Shown piece after piece: positions 1-12,153 of a stretch of 64,000 bases of DNA. The notes beneath the pieces were generated by a model. That model had not been told where the DNA came from, did not search any database, and saw only the letters and a program-made list of their open reading frames with translations. The DNA comes from Hericium rajendrae (lineage: Eukaryota; Basidiomycota; Agaricomycetes; Russulales; Hericiaceae), in the NCBI GenBank assembly GCA_033439255.1, contig CM065883.1, positions 3,162,001 through 3,226,000 on the forward strand, given 5' to 3'. How positions within the stretch are numbered: position 1 is the stretch's first letter; each line of letters opens with the position of its first letter. The position numbers and the translations under genes were made by a program.

Positions 1-506
1 ATAGCATGCGTCGTCGGCATTGCTGTTCTGATCTTGCTCTGCGTCTGCCGTAGCATTCTTTCGCGGCGACGCTCGCGCGGAGTCCAATCCAGTCAAGGAG
101 CTGTTCCGTCCCGTCGCTTTGGACTACCGATGTTCGGTCCGCGTCCCATGCAGCAGTCTGCAGCCCAGGACACGTTTGCTCCCCCTCCCGGACCTCCGCC
201 TAACACGCAAGGCTACGGAGGCATGAATGGCGCTGCTGGAGGTTTAGGGCCAGATAAGCATGGACGGCCTGTTGGGTATCAGAACAACGTAGGCTTTTGG
301 TAGTTCTCTCGCGATAGAGTTTGCTAATCCGAATCCCATCGTCAGAATGGCGTCGTCCCCGGAGCTGGAGTCGCTCCTCCACCACCTGCTTATGGTACGG
401 TAAGTAATCATCAAATTGTATGAATGACAGCTGGATGACGAAGCTTACCGGCTGACAGGGAAACAATCGTCCATTCGTTGGAGGGTTCAAGCCTGAGGCA
501 TTTTGA
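1..506 (+). CDS. C-terminal part of a single-pass membrane protein (5' end outside window)
   Basis: Three exons are visible: 1-288, 346-399 and 459-506. Both introns are GT-AG (289-345 and 400-458), and frame is kept to a TGA at 504-506. The window opens inside a hydrophobic stretch (CVVGIAVLILLCVC), read as a transmembrane helix. A short basic stop-transfer segment (RSILSRRRSR) follows. The cytosolic-type tail is rich in Pro, Gly and Gln, with motifs such as FAPPPGPPPN and GVAPPPPAYGT, and ends KPEAF. The continuous frame from base 1 shows the gene starts upstream of the window. I do not recognise the family; many fungal one-helix proteins have Pro-rich tails that could bind SH3 or WW domains (inference). 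The exon structure is well supported; the function is unknown. Confidence 0.7.
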
Positions 507-2895
507 AGGCCACAATTTTGACGTGACATTCCCAAGCAGATGGTAAAAACAGAACAAGGACGTATTGACACGAACATTGCCTATCAGTGCGCCCAAGACC
601 AGTTGCTACGATACCTACTATATCCTCGGGGACGTTCTAACTTTGTTGTACTGTAACCGTCGCGCCGTATGATCGATATGAGAGCTTTATAGTCTTTGAA
701 ATGCTGTTGAACACTCGACAACGTCCAAGATCCAGAACCTAGCGAAATTACTTATTTATGAAGGCAATGAAGGCTAATAAGGTGGGCTGTCGAGAGATCA
801 CTGCATGACGTTCGCTTGTCTGAGGGTGTCGGAACATCATCTACCGGTCCACAGGCCCGAGTTGACGTTTTGCGTACAAAGGTACCCGGTGACATCGGGC
901 AACTGTTAGAAAATAGGTGACTGATATGTACGCACGTCAGGACGTCCTGTCGAGGGGTCGGAATTCCATCAGATTGCAGGGCTTCTGTCGTATGGGGCCT
1001 GCGAAGCACGGAGAACAGCGCCCGCAGGGGCGCTCTCGGAGTTTGCTGTGATGGACCCACCCACATCCGTGTCAGAGATCTGAATTTGGCGCCCATACAG
1101 TCGAGCTTCGTGGCGCCGGCGCTTGAGCCCATAATCCGGAGACATATCTGCCGGCTAAGCAAAACAAAGAGACGAGGAGAAAAAAAGACGAAGGGAGTGG
1201 TGCGCACCGCCGAGGGTTGTCGCTACTTGAGACGTGTGGCAGGCAGCCGTGAGACGGGATGCGCACGGAAATGGTATGAATTTTGCTGCAACCAGGAGCA
1301 CCGAATCCATGGACGCCACGCAGCCGTCTGAAGCGCGGTCGTTGAGAAGGAGACGAATGAAGAAGCAGGCAAGCCTATCTCTGGCTGCGGATGCAGAAGC
1401 CCACATGGTTGGTACCTGCGCCCGTGGCATATCTGCGATCTTACGCATCAAGATTTCAAGCACCATGAAGCTGATGCAGTCTCCACAGTTGCGTTCGCAC
1501 TGACAGAGAAGGCGTCCTCGACGAGTTCCCGGGGATCCAGAGAGAAGCAAAGGCAGAAGTCTATCCAGCTTCTGCTTCATTCCCGGTTCAGGAAGGTGAG
1601 TAGGAAACGACGGTTGCCCGTGTTATTGTCTGGTGTCTGTGCGACGAGCAGGATGGAAAGCACTCGCAATTCCCCTGACACGTTCGGGCGGACATCGCCC
1701 CCGCCGAGACCGGAAATGATACTACCCGCCAGAGACCGTGCATCCAGAACGTCTGTCGGCGCGAGGGCGGGCACAGCACGTAAATATTGCGCCGGTAGGG
1801 GCAGCTTTTCGCGGATCTATGCAGTGTGCTCGCCCGCGCTGAGATAATGACTCACTAAAGCAGTAGACACATTTGACAAGGTGACACACCTGCTGTGAGA
1901 ATTTTATGCAACAGAATACGCATTTGCGGTTGCGGAGCATCCGCTTGAGCCTCTCGGATAACTGTCTTCGGAAGCACGGGAATACGCACTGCTTTACAAC
2001 GAATCTCGTAACGCAGGGTTCAACGGGTTCGAGTGGAGCATCATTGTCTTGCGAATGAGCTGGGACGGTAACATTTTAGTAACGCGCAGCGCAGGAAACG
2101 TCGGTCGTATGATGTCTATATGGGCAAGTCACCAGAGATCAGATTGATGAAGTCGTGATTGACGCATCAACACCTCCGTAGAGCCTTGGTCCGCGGTGGA
2201 ATATCTGAAAAGCGTCCGGTCGGGGATAAACCGTCAAAGACCCCACATGCTCGATGGATCGAAGTGGATGAAAATATGATGTTCAGTCAGCATGCACGCG
2301 CCTATAGTGCCCTAGGAGACGCACTGTATCATGCAAGGCATCTTGGCCGCAGTGTATGAGCGCGTTCGTTGACTGTTCGTTGTCTGCCGACGCCGTGTGT
2401 TTGGACGTATTTGTACAAGGATGGTAATTTTAGCTGGCCCTTCTACTCCGTGTTCTGCACCTCGACCGTTGCGGCAAATGCTGTTCTCGACTACTTCAGC
2501 TGCAATGTTCCCTGCTATTCTCGGTCTTTACGGTGGGGGTATATTCAGGTACGGAGACATAGGCAATCATGCAGCCTGACCCGCCCTTGGACGGCTGAGC
2601 GCCCAATCTGTGACAGTTGATGCGATGCGACACCGTGCAAGGATTTTTTTGGACCGTTTCACATCCAGTGGATTGCGCTTGTTACCTCCATGTCTTGTGC
2701 ATCGCTTAGCGGAGCATCTCGTAACCCCATGATGAATGCTGCTTTTTGGAACCGGTCGGCGTTCCTGGTGGGATGCTGCACGTCCTTGCGAGCATCCCGC
2801 AGTTTCGTTATAAAAGCCTCGATGGTTCGCGAAGAGACATCAGGACCAGCAGCTTCTGAAGTCTCGCACCAGTCGCCTCGGAGCCATCTCTCGCC
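507..2895. other. Intergenic region with no convincing gene
   Basis: About 2.4 kb between the membrane-protein gene and the FAD oxidase. Reading frames here are short, overlap on both strands and cannot be joined into a plausible protein. A TATA box for the next gene lies at 2809-2816. I see no RNA gene, tandem repeat or transposon end. Confidence 0.6.
2809..2816 (+). promoter_or_regulatory. TATA box of the FAD oxidase gene
   Basis: TATAAAAG lies 80 bp upstream of the ATG at 2896, a usual distance for a fungal core promoter. Confidence 0.5.
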
Positions 2896-4915
2896 ATGAT
2901 TCGCGTATCCGCGCTTTGCCTCGGTGCACTCTCTGTCCTCGCTCACGCCGACAGCTCCTGGGCTGCCCAGTGCCGCAACCAGCCAGGCGACGCAGGCTTC
3001 CCCACGCAAGCTGAATGGGATCAGCTGAAGGCGGAGGTTGACGGCCACCTTGTCCCCGCCGTCCCTACTGCGGAGTACTGTCATCAGAACAACTGCACGG
3101 CAGCGCAATGGCAGAGTTCCGACCTGCGGGCTGTTCTGCCAGGCTCCATGAACTCGGTACGCTTTATGGTTCTATACTGCTACAGATACCGAATACATTG
3201 CCTACAGAACAACTGGGAGCAAGACTATGCTGCATCAGCCATGTGCCTCCTGAACGGCACCACCTGCTCGCAGGGCATGGTCCCTCTGTACGCCGTCAAC
3301 GCCACCAGCCCGGCCCATATCCAGGTGCGTCCTATTCTTGTAACGTCCGGCGTCTACTCACGCGTCTGCAGGCCGGCGTCAAGTTCGCGTCTAAGCACAA
3401 TCTTCGCGTCGCGATCAAGGCTTCCGGACACGACTTCCTGGGTCGATCAACGGCGAAGAACGCGCTGTTGCTATGGACGCAGTTCTTCCAGAACATCACC
3501 TTCAGCGACAACTTCCGCGTCGGGCACACCAGCTACGGCCCCACCGTCACCGTCGGGAGCGGCGTCGGCCTGCGCTCGCTGTACGCCGCGGCCAAGCAGC
3601 ACGGCAAGATCTTTGTCGGCGGCACGGCTGCGACTGTCGCCCCTGCTGGCGGCTTCTCGCAAGGCGCGGGCCACTCGGCCTTCTCCCCCATCCTGGGTCT
3701 CGCCGCAGACAACGCCGTCCGTGAGTCCGGTCCGCGCTCTCCCAGTTGATGAGCGCTGCTTATGATCGCGCGTTAGAGTACGAGATTGTCATTGCTGACG
3801 GAAGCCTAATCACCATCAACGAGAACTCCCATTCTGATCGTGAGTGCGAAGTCACTTCCATGCGTGGCCGTTGGCGCTGATGCCCGGGTAGTCTTCTGGG
3901 CGATCCGCGGCGGTGGCGGCGGCAGCTGGGGCGTCATCATCTCCGCGACGTTCAAGGTCTTCCCCATCTTCAACGCGACGCTGCACCAGACGACGATCGT
4001 CACGAACTCGACCGTGCAGACCGGCAACGTCATGGCCGCGCACGCGCGCCACATCTTCGACCTCGACAACTTCCGCGCCGGGCAGTACTACTACCTCTCG
4101 GGCAGCACGGGCGGCAGCTGGATGAGCGTGTCGACGTTCGCCGCGAACGCGACCGGGGCGCAGCTCAAGGCGGGGCTCGCGCCGTTCCTGGACGAGGCGC
4201 GCGCGCTCGGCGCGACCGTCACGCCCGAAGTGACCATCACGGGCGTGCCGAACGACCTCATCCCGAACGGCGACTGGGCGATCGAGCACGTCGTCGCGAA
4301 CACGACGACCGCGAACCCGCCGAAGCGGCCCGTCGCGTTCTCGGACGACGTGTCCGGCCAGAACCTCGTCATGAGCTCGCGCTTCCTCTCCGCGTCCGCG
4401 TTCAGGAACAACGCGACAGAGATCGGCAAGGCGTACACCGCGCTGCTGAACCAGGGCGTGCCCGGCATTCTCGGGCACATGGTCGGCGGCGGCAAGGTCG
4501 CCGAGAACGCGAACGTCAGCAACGCGGTCACGCCTAAGTGGCGCACCGCCAAGTCGCACGTACGTCTCGTCTCCCGCGCCCATTTCACTCAACAAGTGCT
4601 CATGTCTATGTGTAGGTTATCATCAGCCAGGGCTGGAACGACACGGTGATGACGGCCGCGGACGTGATGCAACTCCGGCAGAACCTCACGACGCTCTCGA
4701 CGCCGATCCTCGACGCCGTCACGGGCGAAAGCGATGCGGGCTCGTACTCGAGCGAGGGTGACGTCCTCGAGCCCAAGTTCCAGACGACGTTCTTCGGGCC
4801 GAACTACCCGCGCCTGACGAAGGTCAAGGCTACTTACGACCCTCATGATCTCTTCATTGTTGGGGCCGGCGTCGGCAGCGAGCGCTGGGATGCCGACGGG
4901 CTTTGCAGGAAGTAG
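2896..4915 (+). CDS. Secreted FAD-linked oxidoreductase, berberine-bridge-enzyme (BBE) type
   Basis: Six exons: 2896-3156, 3208-3324, 3372-3720, 3777-3839, 3892-4559 and 4616-4915. They join in frame to 585 aa. A signal peptide (VSALCLGALSVLAHADS) suggests secretion, and N-glycosylation sites such as NGTT and NATS are present. The PCMH-type FAD domain includes AIKASGHDFLGRS, whose His matches the residue that binds the flavin 8-alpha carbon in this superfamily. GGTAATVAPAGGFSQGAGHS and FWAIRGGGGGSWGV follow. The C-terminal BBE segment contains NYPRLTKVKATYDPHDLF. Such enzymes oxidise sugars, alcohols or secondary metabolites with O2; the substrate here is unknown. The position where bicovalent BBE enzymes carry a second flavin-linked Cys reads Ala (GGTAATV), so a single covalent link is expected (inference). 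Confidence 0.9.
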
Positions 4916-5953
4916 ACTTGGTGCTTTAGAGTCGCAATTTCAGCTGTTCTCGTGCATTTGGTATATTCGCATTTACATTTACATATTTAATAGTAATTTT
5001 TTGCATTGCTTTCTGGAATCCATCGTGTTATGCATTTTACTGGCGATGCGAGGCTTCCTAGCTACAGGGCTGATCTATACCTATGGCTCGCCCGAACGTC
5101 GAAGGAAACACGGCCTTAGCTATGCTACTTCGGTCTCGTAAAGGCGAACAGGAGGACGCGTCAAGGCACAATTGCAGCACGCGCGCACTACACTGGCCCT
5201 CGTCCGCGCGCACTACACTGGCCCTCGTCCGCGCGCCCACCGGCAAGCTCGGTGCAGGATGGCCATGTGCGACGCATATGGGAGCGCACATGCGCATCGC
5301 GAACGCGTAAAGCCGCAGCTGGACATTGGCACGCAGGGTGCGTGTTACAAGGGTATGGTCCGGAACCCGGCTTGAGTCTGCGGCCTGGATCGTCGGTGGG
5401 CTTCGTGCCCCGCGCGAGAGCATTGATGCTGCATGTCCGCACGGCGACGTCGCATGATCCATAGAGAAGACCTGGATCTACGTCGAGGACATGGAGGCAA
5501 GTTAATTACGCGCGAATGCTGCATGGGCAGATTCGGGTTGGGTTGGGTTGGGTTAGCGCTTGCAGTCGCTCGAACTAAACAAAGCCAACTCAACCTCACC
5601 CAGAAGGACTACTGCGCCAAGTCTAAGGCTTCAGGACAATGGCTCGTCCACCTTTGAATGAGAATAGAACGGAAAACCGAATCTAGGAATGGGAATCATG
5701 GCATGACCGTGATGTTAGATACAGATGATCAGTTATCTTCTCTATGTTCGCATAATGCAGGTCCCACAAAAAGTCGATCGGACAGTCAGTCGCTGTCTCG
5801 CCGTAAGCTGTAACCACTGAGAGCCCGGCACACAATGTCGATGACAAAGTGCGCGAAGCAAAAACCTTCTGTTGTAACTAAATTGATTGTCATTCAAAGT
5901 CCTACCAGTACACCGACATACACCACTTCACCCACGGCCGCCCACCGGCCACG
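4916..5953. other. Intergenic region with dispersed GC-rich repeat and a GGGTT run
   Basis: Spacer between convergent genes. At 5165-5295 lies a GC-rich segment with an internal duplication (two copies of ACACTGGCCCTCGTCCGCGC). Its reverse complement resembles 12470-12570. At 5535-5554 there are four GGGTT units. No gene is supported. Confidence 0.6.
5165..5295 (-). repeat. Dispersed GC-rich repeat, copy 1
   Basis: Read on the minus strand, this segment aligns by eye with plus-strand 12470-12570. Shared pieces include GCGTCGC.CATG, CCTGCACC.AGCTTGCC and GACGAGGGCCA.TA. The GAGGGCCAGTG unit is duplicated in tandem here. Confidence 0.5.
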
Positions 5954-8900
5954 TCACCCCGCAAACCCCCTGCGCCCCTTCATATGCGCCTGCTCCTCAT
6001 CCATAAACCCCACGACCGAAATCTCATGAAACCGCTCCGCATCCTCCACCGCCGCCATATCCTCCGCCGCGCCCCCTAGCCACACCGCATCGTCCACATC
6101 CGCATCCCCGCCCGCGCCGTCCCCCGTCGACGGCGTCGACACGCTCGGCTCCCCGCGTGACGTGCTCCCGTCGCCATCGTCCTCATACACAAAGTCCGCC
6201 TCGTCAAACTCAAGCGGCACGCTCCCCCTTGCGCCGCGCACGCGCGAGCCGAGCCCGCGCCGGAGGCGCCCCACGCCGTCGCTGAGCCGCTGGATCGGGA
6301 TCGCCGCCGCGCTCCGCACGCCGCTGCCGCCGCCCGGCGCGCCGTTCGGGAACATCGGGATCACGGGCGGCGAGCTCCCGCGGTGCTCGAGCCCGCTCGA
6401 CAGCGCGTCGTCGAACGAGCTCGCGATGTCCTGCGCGCCCGCGTGCACGAACGCGGCGCCCGTCAGCTCGACCTCGCGCCGCACGTCGATGCGCGCGCCG
6501 GGCACCGCGAGGTGGTACGCGCGCAGCAGGCCGTGGTAGTCGTCCGCGAGCGCGAGGAACGCGAACTGGTGCGCGAGGTAGATCGGCCGCGGCAGCACGC
6601 GCGGCGCGGCGCTGCTCGTCTGCAGCTCGGCGTGCGCGAGCCAGCTGTGTACGCGGATCAGCACGCATGGGTACATAGAGAGAAAAGAGACGCACTTCAC
6701 ACCGCCGGCGCCCTTGGCGGCACGGCGTGGCGGCGGCGCATCCGCGACAATTGGCCGTCTGACCTCTTCCCAGTCGCGCCCGCGCCGCAAACGCCACGTC
6801 GCGACATCCGCATCCCGCCCCGCGAGCTCGGCCGGGCGGTCCATCATGCGCGACAGGCCCGACGCCGCCTGCGGCGGCGAGCCGAACGACGGGCGCGCGG
6901 GCAGCGAGACGCTCGTGGGCGGTGGCGGCGCGGTGTCTGCAGCACGCGCATCAACGAACACGCGCCGGAGAGAGAGCGCACCGTCCGCGGGGTCGAAGAC
7001 GAGCAGGTCCTGCACGTTCGTTGCGCGGCGGGGGCGCGGCTCGGGCGAGGATGGTGTGGGGGACGCGGGGATCGGCGCGGGGAGCAGGCTGCTCGGGAGG
7101 ACCGTCTCGGGACCGATGAACGTGAATGCAAGCGGCGCGGCGGGCTCAGACGCCTGTGGCGCGCGGAGACGCACGAGGGGCGCGAGCGCAGTGGAAAGTG
7201 GCTGCTGCAGCGCGGAGCGTCAGTCGGTACATGCAGGCCCGCACACCCAGAACACTTACCAGCTGTTCGCAGTTGAACACGCGGCCGAGCGTGTGGCTGC
7301 GCTCGTCAGGCCGGCCGCCATACGGATTCGTCGCGAAGACATGCACAGTGCGCTTGCGCGAGCCGAGCGCGACCCAGCGCCCGTCAGGCGCCCAGTCGAC
7401 GCTGTCCACGACAGCGGACGTGCGACCCCTGCGCAGATCGTACACATGCCACGGCGTGCCCTGCTCCTGCGGCGGCGCGTCCTCGCCATCCGCCCGCCCT
7501 AGGTGGCGCAGCACGCGCGGGACTACGCGCAGCTGGAACACCTTCACGATCTGCCCGTCCGCAGGCACGACCGCTAGCGAGGTCCCGTCCGCCGCAAAGC
7601 GTAGTCCCGCGACTGCCGCGCCGCGCGGCACCGCAAAAGCCGCGACGACCTCCGCGAGCATGCGCGCGGCATTGAGCAGCGGCGCGAGATCGAGAACAGT
7701 AACATGTGAGCCGCCCGTGCCCGTCGGTGCTGCGGGCGCATCGTCGCCGAGGTTGACGACGGCGCCCGCTGCCGTGTCAGCGGGCGCGCTGCGAGAGAAC
7801 AGGCCGGATACGCCAGATAGGAAACCGCCGGTGCTGGGAGTTGTGGGCAGTTGAGGCGTGTCACCTGAGACGGCGGTGTAGGCGGCCTCGCCAAGGGAGC
7901 GGACGCCGCTGAGGACGCTGCCGCCGACGCGGAGGGCCATGCTGCCGAAGTCAGGCGGAGTGGGTGCCCGGGCAGCGGTGCCGGGCGCAGGATCAACACG
8001 CGGGGGCGGAGACGCGAAGGCGAGGAGACGGCCGGCGAGCGCGAAGACGGGCTGCGGCGCGGTGTCGGTATCTATAAGTGTGGGTAGAAATACAGGGTTG
8101 GTATCTTTGTCGTTCAGTTGCGTATGGTGCGTAAAGGGCAAAAGCGAGGCGGCGGGGAGAATAGATAAGGTTGCCAGGGTAGACGCGGAGAGGATGCGCA
8201 GAATAGGCGGGGTGGATGTGCTCTGTGGGGGGTGAGCGCGCGTGGGAAGGAGAGAGCAAAACACGCACTATGATTATAAAATTTGCGTTGGCAGAAAATG
8301 ATACAAGCCCCGGGAAAGAAAGTGTCTTCAGGGCGGTATGAGTTGAAAGAGAGTAGACAATGAATTCCGGGTCCCTGTTCGGTGCCCGTGCACTGCGAAC
8401 GTGTTTAGCTAGGATCCAAAGGCGCGCCGGAGGCACTTACATTATTCCCAAGCAGGGTCGTGATGCTGCCAATGCATCACGTGAGGACGAAGGCGTAGAC
8501 AAGACACCGGCGGTCACAATACGGCCCCATTCGGGGCGCGACACGTTCAGAATATCGCGGACGGCGTCCAGGTTCGAGCAATCCCATATCTGCAGACCGG
8601 ATGGGTACCCAATTAGCAGCAGCCTCCTACATATCCCATCAGCTGCGGCTCGCGGAACGAGAAAGACAACGCACCGAGCGTTAGCGCCGGCGCCCGCGGG
8701 GAGAGCGTCCCAGCGCGCCCAAGTGATGCGCTCGCCATCGTCACTACCCGGATAGCGAACCCTTCCACCACGCGGCGCATCCGCGTCCTGCTCCTGCTCC
8801 CCAATGGCGAATGCATCGTTCAGCGCAGGCAGCGTGCCGTCGGTGCCCGAGCTCTGGCGCCGCACGGCAACGGGGGACATGAACTTGCCGAATGAGACGG

Positions 8901-9991
8901 GACGGGAGACGCGCGGAGGCGTAGGGGCGGCGGACGGGATGGCGATGGCGATGGAGGAGGGAACATAGTTGCGGACGGTGCGGGAGAGGGCGTCGAGGCG
9001 GGTGGGATGTCTGTGGGACGTGTCGTGTCAGAACAAAAGGAAGCGGTGAGACCAGGCACGTGGGTCGAGTGAAAGGGAGGAACGCTGCCCTGCACGGCGC
9101 TGCGGCGGCTGGACCTCGGCGGATGCCAAACGGTGACCCGCCTGTCGACGACGTTGCAAGGCGAGCATTCGGTCGTCGTAGGATGCTCGCCTTGCAACGC
9201 CGGTCAGGCTGGTTACCGAGGCTAAGCGGGTGCGGCTCGTCGAGCGCGCAGCTCGGGCTAGCGGGCCTGCATGTCCTGCGCATGTGCATCGATACAATCG
9301 ATGAGCACGTCGTCGCCCGAAGGCATCCCGCCTGGGATGGTCGCCATGCACCTCTCCTGCGCCGTCGGGGAAAGCGGGGCAGGGGGTAGGCTGCCATAAG
9401 GTACGATGGGGCGTCAAAGGCAAATATGCCAGATACAGCACATTGTTGCGAAGTCACAGGATAACGGAATTCGGCACGGAGCACAGAGCAGCGGAACAGA
9501 GTGTCCGCGACCGCTGGAATGGAGTCAAGCCCTATGCTTCCACCAGCCACGTTGTGCGAGGCATCCTAGGATTAGACGGGTCCAGACTCCTAGTCATGAC
9601 TCCATTCCAGCGGGCGCGAAACTCTCCAATACAGGGCGTGAAAGGGACGAGAAGCGCAATTGACTCACCGTGCTAGGATAGGGGAACGAACGTGGCCGCC
9701 ATCATCCGCTGAGACAGACGAGGGACTGCGCGCAACACGGTCATCTTCGCGGTGGTTTCGCCGCGTCTCGTGGACGACGGCATCTATGCTCGCAGGCTCG
9801 GCGCCGGACACGCCGTCGCGCTCGATATCCGGCTCGGGATCAGAGTTCTGTGGCGGTGTGTCCCACTCGAGCAGGGGCGGGGAGTGGAAGGTGGCGTCGT
9901 CGTCGTCGAACTGGGAGAGGATGGGGTGGGGGTGGATAGACTGGGGCTGAGGGAGGTGTTGGCGGGGTTCATGTCTCTTCCCTGATGGCAT
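5954..9991 (-). CDS. BCAS3-like WD40 beta-propeller protein
   Basis: Six exons on the minus strand: 9991-9669, 9010-8441, 8392-8269, 8222-7260, 7204-6696 and 6644-5954. They join to 1,059 aa. The acidic N-terminus (LSQFDDDDATFHSPP) is disordered. Propeller blades follow, including GYPSGLQIWDCSNLDAV, DPEFIVYSLSTHTALKTLSF and SVDWAPDGRWVALGSRKRTV; the last resembles the ATG18/BCAS3 signature around VFATNPYGG. The BCAS3-type segment WLAHAELQTSSAAPRVLPR then follows. BCAS3 proteins bind phosphoinositides and act with PHAF1 at autophagosome formation sites in animals and Dictyostelium; a similar role here is inferred. Start codon 9991 was chosen because it opens the frame just before the acidic region. 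Intron 2's acceptor has an alternative 18 nt downstream, also in frame. Intron 1 (658 bp) is far longer than the others. Confidence 0.85.
9152..9199. repeat. Perfect 17-bp inverted repeat inside intron 1 of the BCAS3-like gene
   Basis: Arms 9152-9168 (CGTTGCAAGGCGAGCAT) and 9183-9199 are exact reverse complements around a 14-nt loop. A strong hairpin would form in DNA or in the pre-mRNA. Confidence 0.85.
9511..9613. repeat. Second perfect 17-bp inverted repeat in the same intron
   Basis: Arms 9511-9527 (CCGCTGGAATGGAGTCA) and 9597-9613 are exact reverse complements separated by 69 nt. I see no target-site duplication at the edges. Confidence 0.85.
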
Positions 9992-11054
9992 TAAACAAGA
10001 GGCGATAAGTAGAGGTCGGGTCAAAACGCAGACAGAGAAGAAGATATCGTGGGTGGATGAATGAATAAATACAAGATATAGGAAGCAGATATGAGTTGGT
10101 TTGATATGAGAAGAGAAAGAGGCAATGCGAGTGATTCTGAGACGATGGTGGTGGTTGCAGTCGTGGATAAAGCAGCGGAGGATAAGACGAGCTGCACCCC
10201 GAGTCATTCACCCCACCTTTCCTTTTCCGGCTAGCTGTCATGCAATCATGACCACGGCATCTGCCGCAACCACGCTTGAGCGGGCGATATTGAAGCAGCA
10301 GCGAATAAGAGACGAAGAGCAAGAAAACAAGGTCCACTCAGAGGCCTCGATATAACTCATTGATTCTATGGACCGTGTCTAGCACGAACGCGACCAGAAC
10401 CATCGTTTCCCACTCTAAGTGCTGTGCAGACTAGGCCTCACAACGACTGTGCCAGTCGATAAATTCCAAGAATACGGGGAAGTCACGGTAAGGCAATCAT
10501 GGCGACCATAAACAGAGGGTTTCTCGTCTGCTTGAAAAGTCCGAACATTCACGACGCTGCGGTGGTGGGCGATCGTTGACGTGCAAAGCCCCTAACCCCA
10601 GGCTGGGGTTGCTTCCCCACAAATCCACCGCTCATCGTGGTTCGTCAGTAGTGTCCATGATTCAACGGTACGTTTCGGGCCTCTTCTGAATGCTGCTGAC
10701 GTCCCGGCGCCCCGATTATGTATCCGACCCATGACAGAGTGTTCGATCTATGGGGACGATCTGCCCCTAGCTGTCTCCCTGTCTCGCATTTCGAAGCCGC
10801 GTGCATCGACCCGCGCCTGCTCACCCCCCTGCGGATACCCCGCTGCGATTATTCATTCTCGCTGACCCCCTCCTCGTCTTCGCGGGCATGGACGACCCGC
10901 AGCTCAGCCCGCTCGCTGACTGCATCCGCGCACCATCATGCTGACATTCTTCCCTGCTTCCGCTGCGCCTATCCTGTCCTAGGAGACTATAAATGCCATT
11001 CTCGCACAATATGTATCGAGCAGTCTCTCTTTGTCCTGCCCCTAGCACAAAAAA
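9992..11054. other. Divergent intergenic region
   Basis: Shared upstream region of the BCAS3-like gene (minus) and the Rds1-like gene (plus). A TATA box for the latter lies at 10988-10994. No further gene is supported. Confidence 0.6.
10988..10994 (+). promoter_or_regulatory. TATA box of the Rds1-like gene
   Basis: TATAAAT lies 67 bp upstream of the ATG at 11055. Confidence 0.5.
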
Positions 11055-12153
11055 ATGCGCGCCACCGCAGCCGTCCTCCTCGCCGGCGCCTCCGCCGCCC
11101 TCGCACTCACCGTGCCGTCGAAGCGCACCGTCGACCACCAGAATGTCAACGGTGCGCACCCATCTCCTCACCCAGAAGCCTACTGACAGCCCCCAGACAC
11201 GGACATTATGAACTTCGCGCTGACGCTCGAGCACATCGAGAACCGCTTCTATCTTCAGGGCCTGCAGAATTTCTCGCAGCAGGACTTCGACAACGCGGGG
11301 CTGCCCTCCGGCGCGCGCGGCTTTTACCAGCAGATCTCGCAGCACGAGCAGACGCACGTCAATAACCTCACGTCGATCCTCGGCAGCAGCGCCGTGCAGG
11401 AGTGCACGTACAACTAGTGCGTCCACGTCTGTGTTGTGTCTAACCGCGCTGACGCGCCGCAGCCCCGTGAACGGCAATATCTCGAACTTCGTCGCCCTGA
11501 GCGACCTTTTTGAGGAGGTCGGCACCTCCGCCTACGCCGGCGCCTCCCAGTACATCTCCAACCGCGTCCGTCCCTCCCCCTTCCCCCACTTAACCCTACT
11601 GACACACCAACAGAAAGCGCTCCTCATGGCCGCCTCCATCCTCGCGACCGAAGCGCGCCAAAGCGCATGGATCAACAACGGCGTGCGCGGCGTGAACCCG
11701 TGGAGCACGGCCTACGAGACGCCGCTCGACCTCAACCAGGCCTTCACGCTCGCGTCCGCCGTCATCGTCTCGTGCCCGGCGAACAACACGCAGATCCCCG
11801 TCTCCGCATTCCCGCCGCTCAACATCACGCCCGCGATGCCCGTGCCTGGCCAGAACGTGAGCCTGCTGTTCACGCCAGGCAACGCCACGAGCAATAGCAG
11901 CAGCAGCGGCAACTCCTCGAGCCTGTTCGCGGCGTTTTTGCAGGGCATCACGCCCACGTTTATTCCGCTCAATGGGACCGTGGATGGGAGCACGCCGATT
12001 AACGTTACGGTGCCGCCGACGTTGCAGGGCTTTGCGTTCGTCGCGATCACGAACAGCAGCTCGGAGCATGGGGATAACGTCACCGTTGCGGGCCCCGCGT
12101 TCTTGAACTTCCCGTTCAACAGCAACGGCTCGCTGACGAACAACCAGCATTAG
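11055..12153 (+). CDS. Rds1-like secreted ferritin-like domain protein
   Basis: Four exons: 11055-11151, 11197-11416, 11463-11565 and 11614-12153, giving 319 aa. A signal peptide (MRATAAVLLAGASAALA) is followed by a ferritin-like helical region with FALTLEHIENRFYLQGL, QISQHEQTHVNNL and KALLMAASILATEARQSAW. These carry the Glu/His pattern of desiccation- and stress-related ferritin-like proteins such as yeast Rds1. A Ser/Asn-rich linker (ATSNSSSSGNSSS) leads to a small beta-type domain. The protein is probably secreted or wall-associated, with many N-glycosylation sites. The 3' part of exon 4 and the downstream DNA were copied to 14388 onward. The splice model is strong; metal binding and function are inferred from the family. 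Confidence 0.85.

Noticed and set aside
3852-4595. 247-codon minus-strand frame
   Set aside because: Antisense shadow of the FAD oxidase exon 5; no independent features.
9011-9668. Plus-strand 109-codon frame inside the long intron
   Set aside because: Covers one arm of the inverted repeats and has no start context, splice signals or domain.
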